From: Kryptolebias marmoratus
Taxonomy: Eukaryota; Chordata; Actinopteri; Cyprinodontiformes; Rivulidae
Direction of reading: 5' to 3'
NCBI RefSeq assembly: GCF_001649575.2
Contig: NC_051431.1
Coordinates: 3,614,411 to 3,678,410 of the forward strand
DNA length: 64,000 bases
A model generated the notes under the pieces. It saw only the letters and a list, made by a program, of their open reading frames with translations. It was not told the DNA's origin and ran no database searches. The position numbers and the translations under genes are program-made. Positions 42,993-54,603 of this stretch are shown here, piece after piece; positions within the stretch are counted from its first letter, which is position 1, and the number at the start of each line of letters is the position of its first letter.

Positions 42993-45900
42993 TCATTTTG
43001 TTTTTAAAATGTGAGAAAAAAAAACAACTCTGACAAACAGTGCAAAATAAATGAATTTCAGCAGAAGATAGAGGCTTTCAAATGCTTTTTTTCCCTTTTA
43101 TTTCATGTTTTAATCTGTGTAAGAGGTTTGAAAAGAAACATTTTCTCAATTTGCATTCCATTTCAGGGCCTCGAAGGGTTAAGTGTAAAGAGCTGGGGTT
43201 TCTAGGAACCTAAGCATTACCGAATCCTCCTTCAGTGCAAATATATGTGCGTTTTGCTCTCACTGGCAGGTGAAACAGCAGCCTTGTTAAGCCCTTGCAA
43301 TGCCTCTTGTCTTTGAAAGCGAGACGCTGGATGGGTTTCAACACCTGTAAGTCATCATAACAACCCATGCACAGCAGATGGGTTAAGCCTTCAGTTTCAT
43401 CAGTAATTGCCTCAAGGTTGACAGTTGCCAATCCACCACACATTGTAAATAATAATCTCCGTAAGCATGTTTACGTGGATTCTGTTTCCTGTCACAGAGG
43501 CTTTGAGGGTGCTCCATGCACCTGTCTTTGAAAATTCATCTCAGAACTGTGCAGCTACAGCACTGGCCCCTGCTGCCTGACAAGAAAAGAAATCGTTTCA
43601 CATTTGATTTAGTATTTATGAGGGTCTCTTTTATTTATTTATTTTGATCAATGCATCTGGTTTTCATGCTGCTGTTGGATTGTACGACAGAGATCTTCAA
43701 ATGACATCTCCCGTCTTCAATATCAGCCGATATTCACAAAACCCTGAGTGCAGTCACTGAACCTTGAATGTAATTGCTGTCTGGAGAAAAATGTGATCCC
43801 ATTTCCTTTATCTTATGCATCTTTCAATTGTTGTATTCATAAAGGCTGAAGAAATTACCCTCAATTTTGTGAAAATGTGATGGAAATGGGAAATCACGGC
43901 AAACCTATTGTATTTTCTTTGACTCTGCCTATAGATTCAAAAAGCTAAACAGAAATGAGTCTTCAGCAGAAAAACTCTGATTACATGTTTGGAAGAGCAG
44001 GTAATTGACAATCCTGGTGTTAAACTTCCTGCTGGACACCCATACACTGCTGTTAGCCTGCTGATGGTATTTTTAATGAGGAATATCTTTAAATAAAGAG
44101 GCATTGAATGGGTCGAGACAATCCTCGCTGATGCAGACCCAATCTGTGCCGTTCCCTCGTGCAGGAAGATGAGCCACCGTGATTTGAGATTGTTGACATG
44201 GTTGCCAGCAGGAGCTTTTTTCGGATTACGGAGTCTCACTGTCTTCTCTTTGAGCTGACCCAAAGAGACCTGAGTAAAATGGTTTGATCCTAGAACTGGA
44301 CCTCTCATCACTGTTGGTCAGCCTGCATAACAGACTGACCTCCAGGCTGAGTCTCTGTGGTACCGTTGGTCATGCTGTACAGCTGCTGAGAAAAGCAAAA
44401 ACCGGTCTGAATATCAGCTCAAACAGCGAGGGCCAAACATTATTTTCAACTTGGCACTCGTGAATGGATTTCAGTGTTCCTGGCCTATATCTGAACTTGA
44501 TGTAAAGGCTTTACGTCAATTAAACAGCTTTAAAATAAATTTTATATGACGAACCTTTTGATGCAAACTTGTCCAAACAAAATTTTAAGCAAGAAAAAAA
44601 AAAATGTCAATGCACAAAGAACTAGAGGGGTCTACAATCAAGTTTCATTGCAAAGGGCTTGTGTAATTTTATGCAATTTTGACTAGAGATGGGAACAAAG
44701 TGTCTATTTATTAGGACAAAAGAAAAAAATACAAAGAACCGAAGGGAAATTATCTCTTCAGCTCTGCAGAAAATCACTAAATGAGTTCTTTGAGAGACAA
44801 GTGTGCTTGTTTAGGGAGATCAGAAGAAATGTGCTCCAAGAGATTCTCAAAAATTCAGTTTTTCATTCGCTCCTTGAAGTTCACTTCATTTTGTCTTCTG
44901 CCTCTGAAGCCCCCCAGTTCTCTATCCTTAAAAGACTAACAGGCTATTTTTATAGAAAAACAAGAAAATTAACATTTTTGTGACTTAGTTTTGTTTTATA
45001 GTGGTCACAGTGTAATACATCAATATTATTGTACGCATAAAAAATATGCCAGTATCATGTAAAAAATAAAAAATGGGTCATTTTTGAAAATGAATTTCAT
45101 GCAATATATTTCTAAAAGTAACTTTTTTTGGAGAACCCATTTTATTTAGTGTCACCATCTGCTCAGCTGTTCTGTGTTTTGCCATATTTACAGAGACGAG
45201 CTCTGCATAAATGTTGGAAATAGAGGGAATTTGTTTAACAAACTATGCAATAAAATCATTTTAAATCACACTTTTGAAACACGAAGTAGTAGTCGTAAAA
45301 ATACTAATAAAAAAAAAGCAAATTAAAAACATTCTGTCAGTGTTTACTTTTACTAACTCTTTTGAAAACAACAAACACTCGGGGAATGCCTCAGTATTTT
45401 TTATTTTACTTGTTAATATAGACCCAGTTTTTCATGTCAGTCCTGCAGCACATTCTGGGTAAAAAACAACAGTTTTTCACTTTGTGATGCAGAGGGTTTG
45501 GTTAAAATATGTTCTGATATTAGAGGCACAAAGCCATTTCATATTTCAGGCATGTAGTTACATCTTAAATTGGGCAACATTGTTGTGTCATCAATAAAGC
45601 ACATTTTTACATCAGGTTTCTTCAAACAGTCCAGACTGTGGATGAATCAGAACCACGGACAGCTCAGTGTATCCTCCACTTACACAAACATACCGCTGGT
45701 CTGTGTGCAGAATGCAGTTTTGCAATGGATGCAATGGTCTTTGGTCACTTTAAAAGCTCAATGTACTCTTCTACATAAATTCTGCCATCTCAGAGGAGTA
45801 AATTACCTTTGATGAACGTACTTATACACCCCCATACCACCACAGACCCAGGCTTATGCACTTGTTACTGATAACAGTCTGGATGCCCTTTGTTGTCTTT

Positions 45901-46110
45901 GGCCTGAAGCACACGGTGCAGAGAAAATGCAAATATCTTAAGGTCGCTTTTTTTTTTTTCTTTAAAGGTTAACATTTCAAAAATTCATTCATAAACGTGC
46001 TTTAAAAGAGGCTGTTTTTGTACAAACTCATAATTGATTGAACTTTTTCAGCTTTTTTGAGCCTGGTTTTTAAACAGGTTCTGGGGTTTCTTGCTTGATC
46101 CCAAAAGATA
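42993..46110. other. Mostly unique sequence; possible conserved non-coding block
   Basis: The block at 43205-43610 is repeat-free and GC-balanced (CTTGTCTTTGAAAGCGAGAC, ATTGCCTCAAGGTTGACAGT) and could be conserved. The 124-codon minus-strand frame at 44311-43937 matches nothing I know. At 45825-45905, CCCCCATACCACCACAGACC and AACAGTCTGGATGCCCTTTG resemble a dispersed fish repeat. Confidence 0.25.
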
Positions 46111-46118
46111 GCTTAAAG

Positions 46119-46332
46119 CAGGGGTGGGCAGTCCTGGTCCTGGAGGGCCACCATCCTGCAGGTTTTACTTGTTCCTCTGCTCCAACACACCTGATTTGAA
46201 TCAATGGGTGATTAACAGGCTTCTGCAGAACATGAAGAGGTGATTTAACCTCTGAATCAGGTGTGTTGGAGCAGAGAAACAAGGAAAACATGCAGGATGG
46301 TGGCCCTCGAGGACCAGGGTTGGCCACCCCTG
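46119..46332. mobile_element. hAT-type miniature element (MITE), copy 5
   Basis: 214 bp, CAGGGGTGGGCAGTCCTGGT to CAGGGTTGGCCACCCCTG. It is flanked by the perfect 8-bp duplication GCTTAAAG (46111-46118, 46333-46340). Confidence 0.93.
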
Positions 46333-46340
46333 GCTTAAAG

Positions 46341-48084
46341 GGATAGTTTGGCCAAATAGTTATGAATAGTTGCTCATCAGATGGGACATCAATGATAGTG
46401 ATAGGGAACAAAAAATGCAGAAAGAAGAAGAAGAAGTCCTCCTACAAGTGTCAGGCTAACAACCAGTCAGATCGATGCCACTTTTATAGCATTTGTTAGG
46501 CATTTAAAACAACGCTACCTCAAAAATGTCATGCACATTTGTTAACTTTGTCATTATTTTCTTAAGTTTCTTAAGTATGTGTTGCTACACAAATGTAGAT
46601 GTGCTGAGGCTCCTGAATGTGTCGGTCTGCCTAAAATGCACATAAGTTTACTGACAAGATTGGTTCCATACAAAAGTCTGGAAATTTAATTTCTGATAAT
46701 ATTATGTACTGTTTTCTCACACCATTGTGAAATTTCTGAGCTAGAGTTGTTCTATATGCCTAAAAAAGGTTATAAAAGAGACATCAATGTCTCTGCTGAT
46801 AAGGTCATAACTACTGATAACTATTTGACAGAACATTGCTTCAACTAACCAAACTATTCCTTTAAACTATTATGCTTATACAAGGCTTCCAATTTAAAAA
46901 TGATTGCATTTGCTCTATATTTTATTCTTTAGAAATATTCCTGTCAATTTTTAATCATGTTGGGCTCAGCAGCTCAAGCTCTCTGGAATGTGCAATAAAT
47001 CAGAAAGCAGCTTTAAAATTTGACTGATTTAAAGAATGTCTGAATTTATGCCACAGGACTGCAAATAATAATGTTTGGATTAACATTCATTAAATATTGA
47101 ACTGGTCTGTTCTTACGCTGACATCTTTGTCCAGATGATTTTATTCCTGACGGTTTGGAGGTGACGTAAGAATTGTAGGTTCCACTCTGACTTGACTGAG
47201 GTCATCTGAAGCGTTTCACGGCAGCCGGCCTGACTGACCGGTAAATTGAGTTTCACTGATAGTCGAGCTCTTCATATGATGCTTTCAACAAAGGAGGTTG
47301 AACCACTTCTCAGTCTCATGGGTCTGTTTATCACTATGTGTGGAAAAGTCACAGATAAACGTGAACTTCTCCACTTCAGGCAGCTGCACACATGGATGAT
47401 ATCGTCCATTTGTCTCCATTGGAGCGTGCAGCGGAGAGGCTTCAAGCTACTGTACGGTACATCTGAGATGAAGATCTGCACCTCAATGTCTGAGACATTC
47501 CTTTTTTTTTTCCAGACCTCTGTGTGTTGGAGGGGAGTGAAATGCGACTGTTGTTAACAATGCTACACCTGCGTACTGCATTTTTGGTTCTGCACAGAAA
47601 TAAAACAGTACCGGTGAAATTGACAATATTTTACTGCAAATTTTATCAGGTTAAAAAAAATGATGATAGTATATTATATTATTTTATTATTTAATACACA
47701 TGCTATAACATAAAGGCTGCAGTCAATACCTAATTTACCAATAATTAAGCATTTATGCAAGTTATTTATTAAACTGCTTAGTCTAATAAATGTCATAGAT
47801 ATATGCACATTCCAGTCTCTCAGTGTTAAGAGATATTTATAGCTAAATCTGAAAGAATGAAATTCAGTATTTATAGAAAACATTGATGAGGCTATATATT
47901 TTACATGGTGCATTAATGAAAGGAATAATTAAAAAAATTTATTACTTTTTAACATATACATTGATTATTTTACTTTAAATTGCATCACGTTTTTATAGTC
48001 CAAAAACAACAACCACCCCCACAAACAATGTTTATGAAAATTAAAAAGAAAAGCCGATAAGTTGATGTTAACTACTGTAATCAT
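46341..48084. other. No recognised feature
   Basis: AT-rich unassigned sequence. The open frame at 47246-47557 shows no protein family. Confidence 0.35.
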
Positions 48085-48300
48085 TTCTGGTGGTCTGTTA
48101 GCAAAATGTCTCATGAACCACTGAATGGATTTAACTGGATGGATGAAACTTTTGAGAAAATAGTCATTGGATGTACATCTGCAACTCAATAACTTTTAGA
48201 GTCAGCCTCATTCACAGATAACCAATCCCAGCCAACACAAAAATGGCTATATTTCAGCCAGTTTTGCAGATAATGAGCTACTATTTAGTTTGGCTTACAA
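48085..48300 (-). repeat. Family A repeat, 3' half, minus orientation
   Basis: GGTCTGTTAGCAAAATGTCT, CATGAACCACTGAATGGATT, GTCATTGGATGTACATCTGC, AAAATGGCTATATTTCAGCC. Confidence 0.8.
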
Positions 48301-48379
48301 CTGCAGGACTCTGCTAACAATCTGAAGAGAACGTCTCACACATGCAACATTTAGTTCTGTGAAATGAAACTGCAGTATA

Positions 48380-48960
48380 ATTATTTTTACTGTGTTCTTA
48401 AAGAATTCTGTATCAGCTGAAGCACAACCTTTATTTTGATAGACTGTGCATCGTTTTCATTGCTGCACAACTTCAGAGTCGAGGTACATAACATAAATGG
48501 CTTCATCAATCTGGCAAAGAGATGACATTCAGTCATTCCGACACTGGTCACTTCCACGTTAATGTTTGTCATGTTTCAGTTCGGCATGCCTTTGAATGAG
48601 ATGGGAAAAGTGACGGAAAGGCAGCGGTGCATGCATTTGCCATTCGGGCTGTAAAATGGGTGGTACATCAAGTGAAATGTAAAAGTAAAGTCCTCACGGA
48701 GTCACACTTTTCCCATAAGGACCATAACAGCACAGCAATTTCTGTAAGCATGCCTGTTGCAAACTGCTCATGTAAAACATCGCGGGGGAAGGAGGAAGCC
48801 CTGACAGCATGTGTGCCATCATCTGAATTATGTTACTCGAAAATAACTGGAACTGTGACAGCGGGTGGCATATAAATTGCCGAAGCACTTCTCAGATTGC
48901 GTGCCTTTCCTCTCATAAATGACACAATGCAAAGTTAAACCCATTAATTACCAATTCGTA
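48380..48960. other. Candidate conserved non-coding element
   Basis: 580 bp with no known repeat and balanced composition, rich in homeodomain/forkhead-like motifs: ATTGCTGCACAACTTCAGAG, TATAAATTGCCGAAGCACTT, CATAAATGACACAATGCAAA, CCCATTAATTACCAATTCGT. Two short open frames on opposite strands do not look coding. Of the non-coding blocks in this window it looks the most constrained, but that is a visual judgement. Confidence 0.3.
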
Positions 48961-49242
48961 AAGTTTTAAACCCTTTGTGATAAAAAAAAATCAAACTGTC
49001 AACAAAACCTTTTTTTTTTTTTTTTACAGTTTTTCTCCCTTTTACTGATACTATCATTAGGCTTGATGCTGCCTTTAGATGCAAAAAAAACAAACAAAAA
49101 CAAACAACATAACAATAATTTAATTGAATTTGTAATAGAAAGCCTGTAAAGCCTGTTGTAGTAATAAATTTGAACTTTCCTCGTCAGTGTGGTGGCTTGA
49201 GATACATCTGTACTTCAAACTGTGAAACAATGACATAAAAAA

Positions 49243-50405
49243 TTAAAGCCCTATAATTCCTTGAAGGAATGCATATCACCCATTGACTTTCATGCCAGAG
49301 ATTTAAACTATGATCATCTTACTTTGAGAAATTGCGAAGCTGTATCTATTTTGGTCAAACTTTGAAAATCTCATTTTGCACCATTTCATGCAACATTGCA
49401 TCAGCATGTGATGTGGGTGACTGTTAGCTACTAACTTTACCACAAAATCCGCAAAACTGACTGAGTTATATCTTTTTTTGTGCAGGCAAAGGTTAGTTGT
49501 GGCAGCCGTCTTGATTTAGGTTAAGTCAAAATGTTATTCAGTTGTATAGGTAAACCCAGCTATTACCTTCTGAAAGGTTCTTCAAAGTGCATTCAGTGGT
49601 TCATGAGATATTTTGCTAACAGGGTTAAATGCAAAAGTTGATAGCAACATTTTAGACACATATTTCCTGCAAGCTGTCAGGGACGGGGGAGACGGAGGCG
49701 AACCCAGAGTGCAGACTCATCTTTGAAAGGGAAACTAAATTTATTTTAAAATTAAAGATAAACAAAAACAAAAGGCTGACGAGGCAGAAAAACTAAACAA
49801 AATCCAAACGTGGAGCAAGATGAAACAGCAGGGAACCAAGAACAATGAACCAGCAGAGTGTGGAGGAGATGACCTGGTTTTTAAACAGAGGAGGTGATTG
49901 GAAAGTGGGAAAGGTGAAGTAATTAACAAGACTTGGGGCGGGTGTGGATGGGCGTGGCAGGAAGACCAAAGAGTGATTGGGGAGGAGTGAATGGTGACAT
50001 GAAGAACAAAAACCAAATCAGGACAAAAACACCTGAACAGAAAACATGAAGGCAATAAAAACAATAAACTAAAACACCAAAAAACCCAAAACCTGACAGC
50101 AAGCTGTCAGTGGTTAAAGTATAAGTCGGGTATCAGTCTTTAACTGACCAAATTTTAGCTCGATATCTGGAAAATCGACTGAGTTGTAGCTATTTTTGTA
50201 TTTACTAAGGTTGCCTTGCTGTGGCGTCCATGTTGAATAAGTTTACCTCCCAAAAATAATCAGTTGTAAATATCAACCCTGTGATTACTTTCTGAGGCTT
50301 TCATTAAAATTTGTTCAGTGATTCAGGAGATATTTGGCTAACAGTACAGACAAATGAACACAGGCAAAAACATTATCACCCCACCTTCACCTTTAACACT
50401 ATCAG
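49243..50405 (+). repeat. Family A dimer interrupted by a solo LTR
   Basis: The first unit is the most complete in the window: ATTCCTTGAAGGAATGCATA, GGTCAAACTTTGAAAATCTC, GGTTCATGAGATATTTTGCT (49243-49674). After the LTR-like element at 49675-50098 a second unit continues with TGACCAAATTTTAGCTCGAT and GTTCAGTGATTCAGGAGATA. Confidence 0.85.
49675..50098 (-). mobile_element. Solo-LTR-like element, family B, intact ends
   Basis: TGTCAGGGACGG ... CCAAAACCTGACA: TG...CA ends with a 7-bp inverted repeat TGTCAGG/CCTGACA. It is flanked by a 6-bp duplication GCAAGC (49669-49674, 50099-50104). On the minus strand a TTTAAAAACC box and AATAAA (in AAAATAAATTTAG) lie in LTR order, with GAGTCTGCACTCTGGG downstream. 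No internal retroelement genes are present. Other copies are at 22524-22836 and 53123-54619. Confidence 0.8.
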
Positions 50406-50590
50406 GTGTCACTTCTCAGTGTTCAGAGAGGTTTGTTACAGGCGGCACAGGACAGAGGGAGTGGTTCTGATATCTAATGCATCATATCAGGTGTGTGACT
50501 GTGTCTGACTGCATGTGAGCCGAGCTGCTTGTGGTTTTCTGTAGCCTCAAACTCCCCTCTAAACAAGCAAGCTGCTGCAGGAAAACTTTA

Positions 50591-50749
50591 TTATGACAAC
50601 CATTTCAGTAGCTGCTGGAATAAAAATCTGCCCACAAGCTGAACAGCCTGCTGCTGTTTCTCATTGAGAAACTGAGTTTGAACTTCAGGGGTTTTAATTC
50701 TCTGCTGCACATCCTGCAACACTTTTTGTGCAAAAAATACAGCTAGAGC
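50591..50749 (-). CDS. Candidate terminal exon of an unidentified gene (partial)
   Basis: On the minus strand a pyrimidine-rich tract ending TTGTTTTCCAG is followed at 50749 by an open frame of 52 codons. It contains ALAVFFAQKVLQDVQQRIKT, then PEVQTQFLNEKQQQAVQLVG, then RFLFQQLLKWLS, and a TAA stop. The stop overlaps a poly(A) signal AATAAA (50592-50587). The peptide is amphipathic, Gln/Leu/Val-rich and helix-like, unlike the Ser/Phe/Ile-rich chance frames elsewhere in the window. I do not recognise the family. A possible upstream exon at 50956-51050 does not join in a clean frame. It may be a real last exon, a decayed gene, or a chance frame with good context. Confidence 0.3.
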   Translation of the reverse strand, partial: ALAVFFAQKVLQDVQQRIKTPEVQTQFLNEKQQQAVQLVGRFLFQQLLKWLS

Positions 50750-50955
50750 CTGGAAAACAACCAAACAGAACAAAACAAAAACACTTTGGTAATGAGTGTT
50801 TATATGCACAAGGCTGACTGTCAAGGTTAATGAGTCTTTTTCATTTTTCAAATGCTGCTGTTGTTTTTTTCTCAAGTCATAAAGGGAAATAAAACTGAGA
50901 AAACCTGCAGCTTCCATGTCCAAATAATTCAGTTCAGACCAAAGTGATAATTTAC

Positions 50956-51050
50956 CCTTAATGCTTTCCAGTTTTACAATGACCGCACAAAATCAGGCAG
51001 CACTTTTGCATCAATGGTCTTGAAGCCAGGAAAATGTGGAAAAATCTGTC
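50956..51050 (-). pseudogene. Possible upstream exon, frame damaged
   Basis: After an acceptor-like CTTTATTAG the minus strand reads QIFPHFPGFKTIDAKVLPDF then VRSL and a stop. One inserted base at that point would continue VKLESIK and reach a donor-like AAGG|GTAAAT. The peptide looks protein-like and lies 200 bp upstream of the candidate terminal exon. The joined phase does not match that exon, so the pair is either broken or unrelated. Confidence 0.2.
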
Positions 51051-51119
51051 CTAATAAAGTTACTGATGAGGTTTTGCATCTTAAATCAGAGGTCCTGCAG
51101 CTGTTTCTTTCGTATTTTT

Positions 51120-51255
51120 ATATAACTAGTTGTATTAGTCTATTTTGTTAATGTTGTTGCTGCAACTTGGGTAGGAGTGTAACATAATTTCAATTTCTTT
51201 GTATGTCCTGTACATATGCAGAATTGACAATCAAATCAAATCAAATCAATCAATA
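51120..51255 (+). mobile_element. Probable LINE 3' UTR tail
   Basis: TTTCTTTGTATGTCCTGTAC, ATGCAGAATTGACAATCAAA and a tandem ATCAA tail (AATCAAATCAAATCAATCAA) have the form of a fish LINE 3' end. No coding part is left. Confidence 0.45.
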
Positions 51256-51559
51256 AATTTCATTTTATGGCTCACAGTCACTCTGAGATTTCTTTATGGC
51301 ACAAAAAGAGACTAAAAATTCTGCAAACCGACATTACTGAAAATGACAATGCTGTAAATCGTCCAACAGTTAAAAAAACTGCCAACTGATTAAAACAACT
51401 AAACAAAACATTGTGTTCCTGCCTGTTAAATGTGAGAATTCTTCTGCCTTTGTTCTTTATTATACAATAATAAACTGATAATTTTATGTCTGATGGAATC
51501 ACTAATGAAGCCTTACTCCATAGTATGATTTTAGTCTTGAAATTGTACAAATGTTGACT
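51256..51559. other. No recognised feature
   Basis: AT-rich unassigned sequence. Confidence 0.4.
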
Positions 51560-51579
51560 GATTTGAAGTGTTATGAAGG

Positions 51580-52208
51580 AGGTTTGGTGAAGAGTCTTTG
51601 CCCTTAGAGGAGGAAATCGAGTATCTTGGCGTCTTGTTCGTGAGGATGATGGATGGAGCAGGAGATAAATTATCGGATCAAGGTTTTGTCTGCAGTAATG
51701 AGGGCGTTGCTCTGGTCTGTTGTCGTGAACAAAGACCTGAGTTGAAAGGCAAAGCTCTCAATTTACTGGTTTTGCCTATGTTCCAGCCCTGACATATAGT
51801 CATGGGGGTGTGGATCATGACTGAAAGACTGAGATCCTAAATACAAGCGTCTGAAACGAGCTTCCTCCGTAGGGCGGCCGAGCTCAGCCTTAAAGATAAG
51901 GTGAGGAGCTCAGTCAAGCAGGGGAGCTCAGAGCAGAGCTGCTGCTCCTCCTAATGTAGTTTGGACATGTCATACCTCCTGGGCACCTCCATCTAGAGGC
52001 TTTTTGGGCATATCCCACCTGGGGGAAACTTCTAGGAAGATCCAGAACTTGCTGGAGGGATTATATAACCTCCCTGGCCTAAAAAGGAGAGTTTTGCTGC
52101 AGAGGGATGTCTGGGTTTTCCTCCCGGACTTGTTACTTCTGTGAGCCAAACTATGGATAAATGGAAGAAAACGGATGGATGGATGGATGGATGGATGGAT
52201 GGATGGAT
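51580..52208 (+). mobile_element. Rex3-like LINE, old decayed copy
   Basis: Successive decayed landmarks of the Rex3 C-terminal half: GAGTATCTTGGCGTCTTGTT (EYLGVLF), GCAAAGCTCTCAATTTACTG (KAKLSIY), TTTGGACATGTCATACCTCC (FGH), GAACTTGCTGGAGGGATTAT, and a (GGAT)n tail at 52165-52208. Frameshifts and deletions occur throughout. It is more diverged than the copies at 11424 and 53997. Confidence 0.8.
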
Positions 52209-53117
52209 GTTTTAATATTAAAAAGCAACATCCATTAGTTAAGTAGAATTTGAAACCGTTGAAGTAGAAGCTGTACTTTGAGCAAAAGTAAATGGGTACA
52301 AATTTCCAGTCCCTCTCTGCTGTGCTTCAGCTCTGCCTCCAAAGCCTATCTGTCACTATTTGGCAGTAACCGTGACAACTCTACAGCTTACACTAAATAT
52401 GGCCTTTTTAAATTTTATTGGTGAGTTTTGCTCAGATACGATTAATGCAAAATGCAGGACAAACACAAAGAGGAAATAAAGGAATGCAGGTGTTATTGTC
52501 AGGAGAGAGTATTTTTTTATAACAAAACAGTATTTTTAAAGCTCCGTCTTAATGAATGAAAATTGCAATAAGGGGATTTAATTTTCTTGAAAAAACTCTA
52601 AGAACACAAACCTAATACATTTAAATGAACACAAATTTGTTCATTTTGTTTCTTTTCATCTGAATGAAACTTTCATATTACAAATTAATATTTAAAACAG
52701 AGATTAGAACAACCACCAGCAGTAAAAATGTTGTATTCCCAGCGAGCCGTCTACGAACTGGCCTTTCCATTTCAGAAATCCCTCCCTGTAAATTAAACAC
52801 GTAGCTCCAGTGATCAGCAATGCATTACGCAGCGCTGAAGGAAGTGGCTTTTAAATAACAATTTTTAAAACGACGGTCTTTCTTTGTTTACAAATGTATG
52901 ATAAACCAGAAGAAAACAAACGGGACAAATTGGTATTGTTGGTGGAGATCCGAGGAAACCGCTTGCTGTCAAATTAAGGGTTTTCTACTGTTCTGTTTAT
53001 TTTTCACTTTAATTTCTAATAAATGTTTTTGTCTTTATTTGTTGTTCAGACACTGATGACTGAACAAATTGCTTCAAGTTTTGCTTTGTTTTATTGAACT
53101 TTCTGTTTGAGCATCAG
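52209..53117. other. No recognised feature
   Basis: The part at 52735-52860 is repeat-free and balanced (CCAGCGAGCCGTCTACGAAC) and could be conserved. The rest is AT-rich. Confidence 0.3.
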
Positions 53118-53296
53118 CTGTATGTTATACGAGTGAATTGCGAACCCAATTTACAGACTTATTTTAGAGGAATGAAAACTAATTTATTACAGAAAGAAAA
53201 AAGAAAAACGAAAGGCCGATGTGGCAGCAAAAACAAAGTAACAAAAACTTGTAGAGGCAGTGGGATAAATGAGGAGCAAAACCAAACAAGGAGCTT

Positions 53297-53730
53297 CTTC
53301 TTCTTCTTTATCTTGGTTTTTAACTTTTGGTAGCATTACCGCCACCTACTGGTCTGGAGTGTGGTTCGTGATGGTCTATATATCTATATATCTATATCTA
53401 TACATATATTCTATTAAAAAAATTACTACATATACACCTATACATATAAATATACACATACACACACACAAAAACTCTACCCATCTATATCATACACACA
53501 TTCCCAAACACACCTGCTATAATCAAATTCTATGAAATAATTTAGATAATTTAGTTTCCTTTAAAACCCGAATAACTATCTGAATATGTTTACTCTCCAA
53601 ATTCTTCCTCAAAATATCTGGTAAATGAACATTTTCCTTAATTCTTTCAAACTCTCTCCACATATATCTTCTTTCTTTTTCATGTTTATGACATTCTAAT
53701 ATAACGTACTCTATTGTTTCACATTTTAAA
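53297..53730 (-). mobile_element. I/Nimb-like LINE, 5'-truncated, nested in the LTR
   Basis: On the minus strand it opens with coding sequence ETIEYVILECHKHEKERR, a C-x-x-ETIEHV-type C-terminal motif of I/Nimb-like fish LINEs. The frame ends near KLFHRI and a stop. A 3' UTR with ACCAGTAGGTGGCGGTAATG and a (GAA)n tail follows. A 13-bp duplication AAACAAGGAGCTT (53284-53296, 53731-53743) flanks it. A TATC/TACA-rich stretch occupies the UTR. The clade assignment is from memory. Confidence 0.8.
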
Positions 53731-53996
53731 AAACAAGGAGCTTGACTGTGGCATTAAAAAAAACAAAAAAAAACAAGCGCACATAAATCAAAACAGAGTG
53801 AATAAACCAGCGAGAAATCAGTGACAGAGATTATAATGAGGAAGTGGACACATGTGACTGATTTGTAACTAGAGACAGGTGTAGATGGGCGTGGCAGGCT
53901 GAGTGGAGAGCTGCTGAACGGTGACAAGGAAACACAAAACAAAGATGACCAGAACAAACAATACAAGTTCAAATACAGGAAAATAACTCAAATCAT

Positions 53997-54603
53997 GGAG
54001 TGGAGGAGTTGAAGTATCTCGGGGTCTTGTTCACGAATGAGGGAAAAATGGAGCGGGAGATGGACAGGCGGATTGGTCTGCAGTGAAGCGGGCGCTGTAC
54101 CGATCTGTCGTGGTGAAGAGAGAGCTGAGCCAAAAAGCGAAGCTCTCGATTTACCGGTCGATCTACGTTCCTACCCTCATCTATGGTCATGAGCTTTGGG
54201 TAGTGACCGAAAGNNNNNNNNNNNNNNNNNNNNNNNNNNNNNNNNNNNNNNNNNNNNNNNNNNNNNNNNNNNNNNNNNNNNNNNNNNNNNNNNNNNNNNN
54301 NNNNNNNNNNNNNNNNNNNNNNNNNNNNNNNNNNNNNNNNNNNNNNNNNNNNNNNNNNNNNNNNNNNNNNNNNNNNNNNNNNNNNNNNNNNNNNNNNNNN
54401 NNNNNNNNNNNNNNNNNNNNNNGGGGAAGACCCAGGACACGCTGGAGGGACTATGTTTCTCGGCTGGCCTGGGAACGCCTTGGGATTCCCCCGGAGGAGC
54501 TGAACCAAGTGGCTGGGGAGAGGGAAGTCTGGGTCTCCCTGCTTAGGCTGCTGCCCCCGCGACCCGAACCCAGATAAGAGCAAGAAGATGGATGGATGGA
54601 TGG
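53997..54603 (+). mobile_element. Rex3-like LINE, 5'-truncated, nested in the LTR (gap inside)
   Basis: Encodes VEELKYLGVLFTNEGKMERE at the start, RELSQKAKLSIYRSIYVP and YGHELWVVTE before the gap, and RTRWRDYVSRLAWERLGIPP and REVWVSLLRLLPPRPEP after it, then a GGATGGATGG tail. Little decay is visible, so it is younger than the copy at 51580. The 12-bp duplication AACTCAAATCAT (53985-53996, 54604-54615) is exact. It lacks the endonuclease and polymerase core. Confidence 0.9.
54214..54422. other. Assembly gap (209 N) inside the Rex3 copy
   Basis: N run between the YGHELWVVTE coding part and RPRTRWRDYVS. The expected Rex3 sequence missing here is of similar length. Confidence 0.99.

Noticed and set aside
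43937..44311. 124-codon minus-strand open frame
   Set aside because: No similarity I recognise; no splice or poly(A) context.
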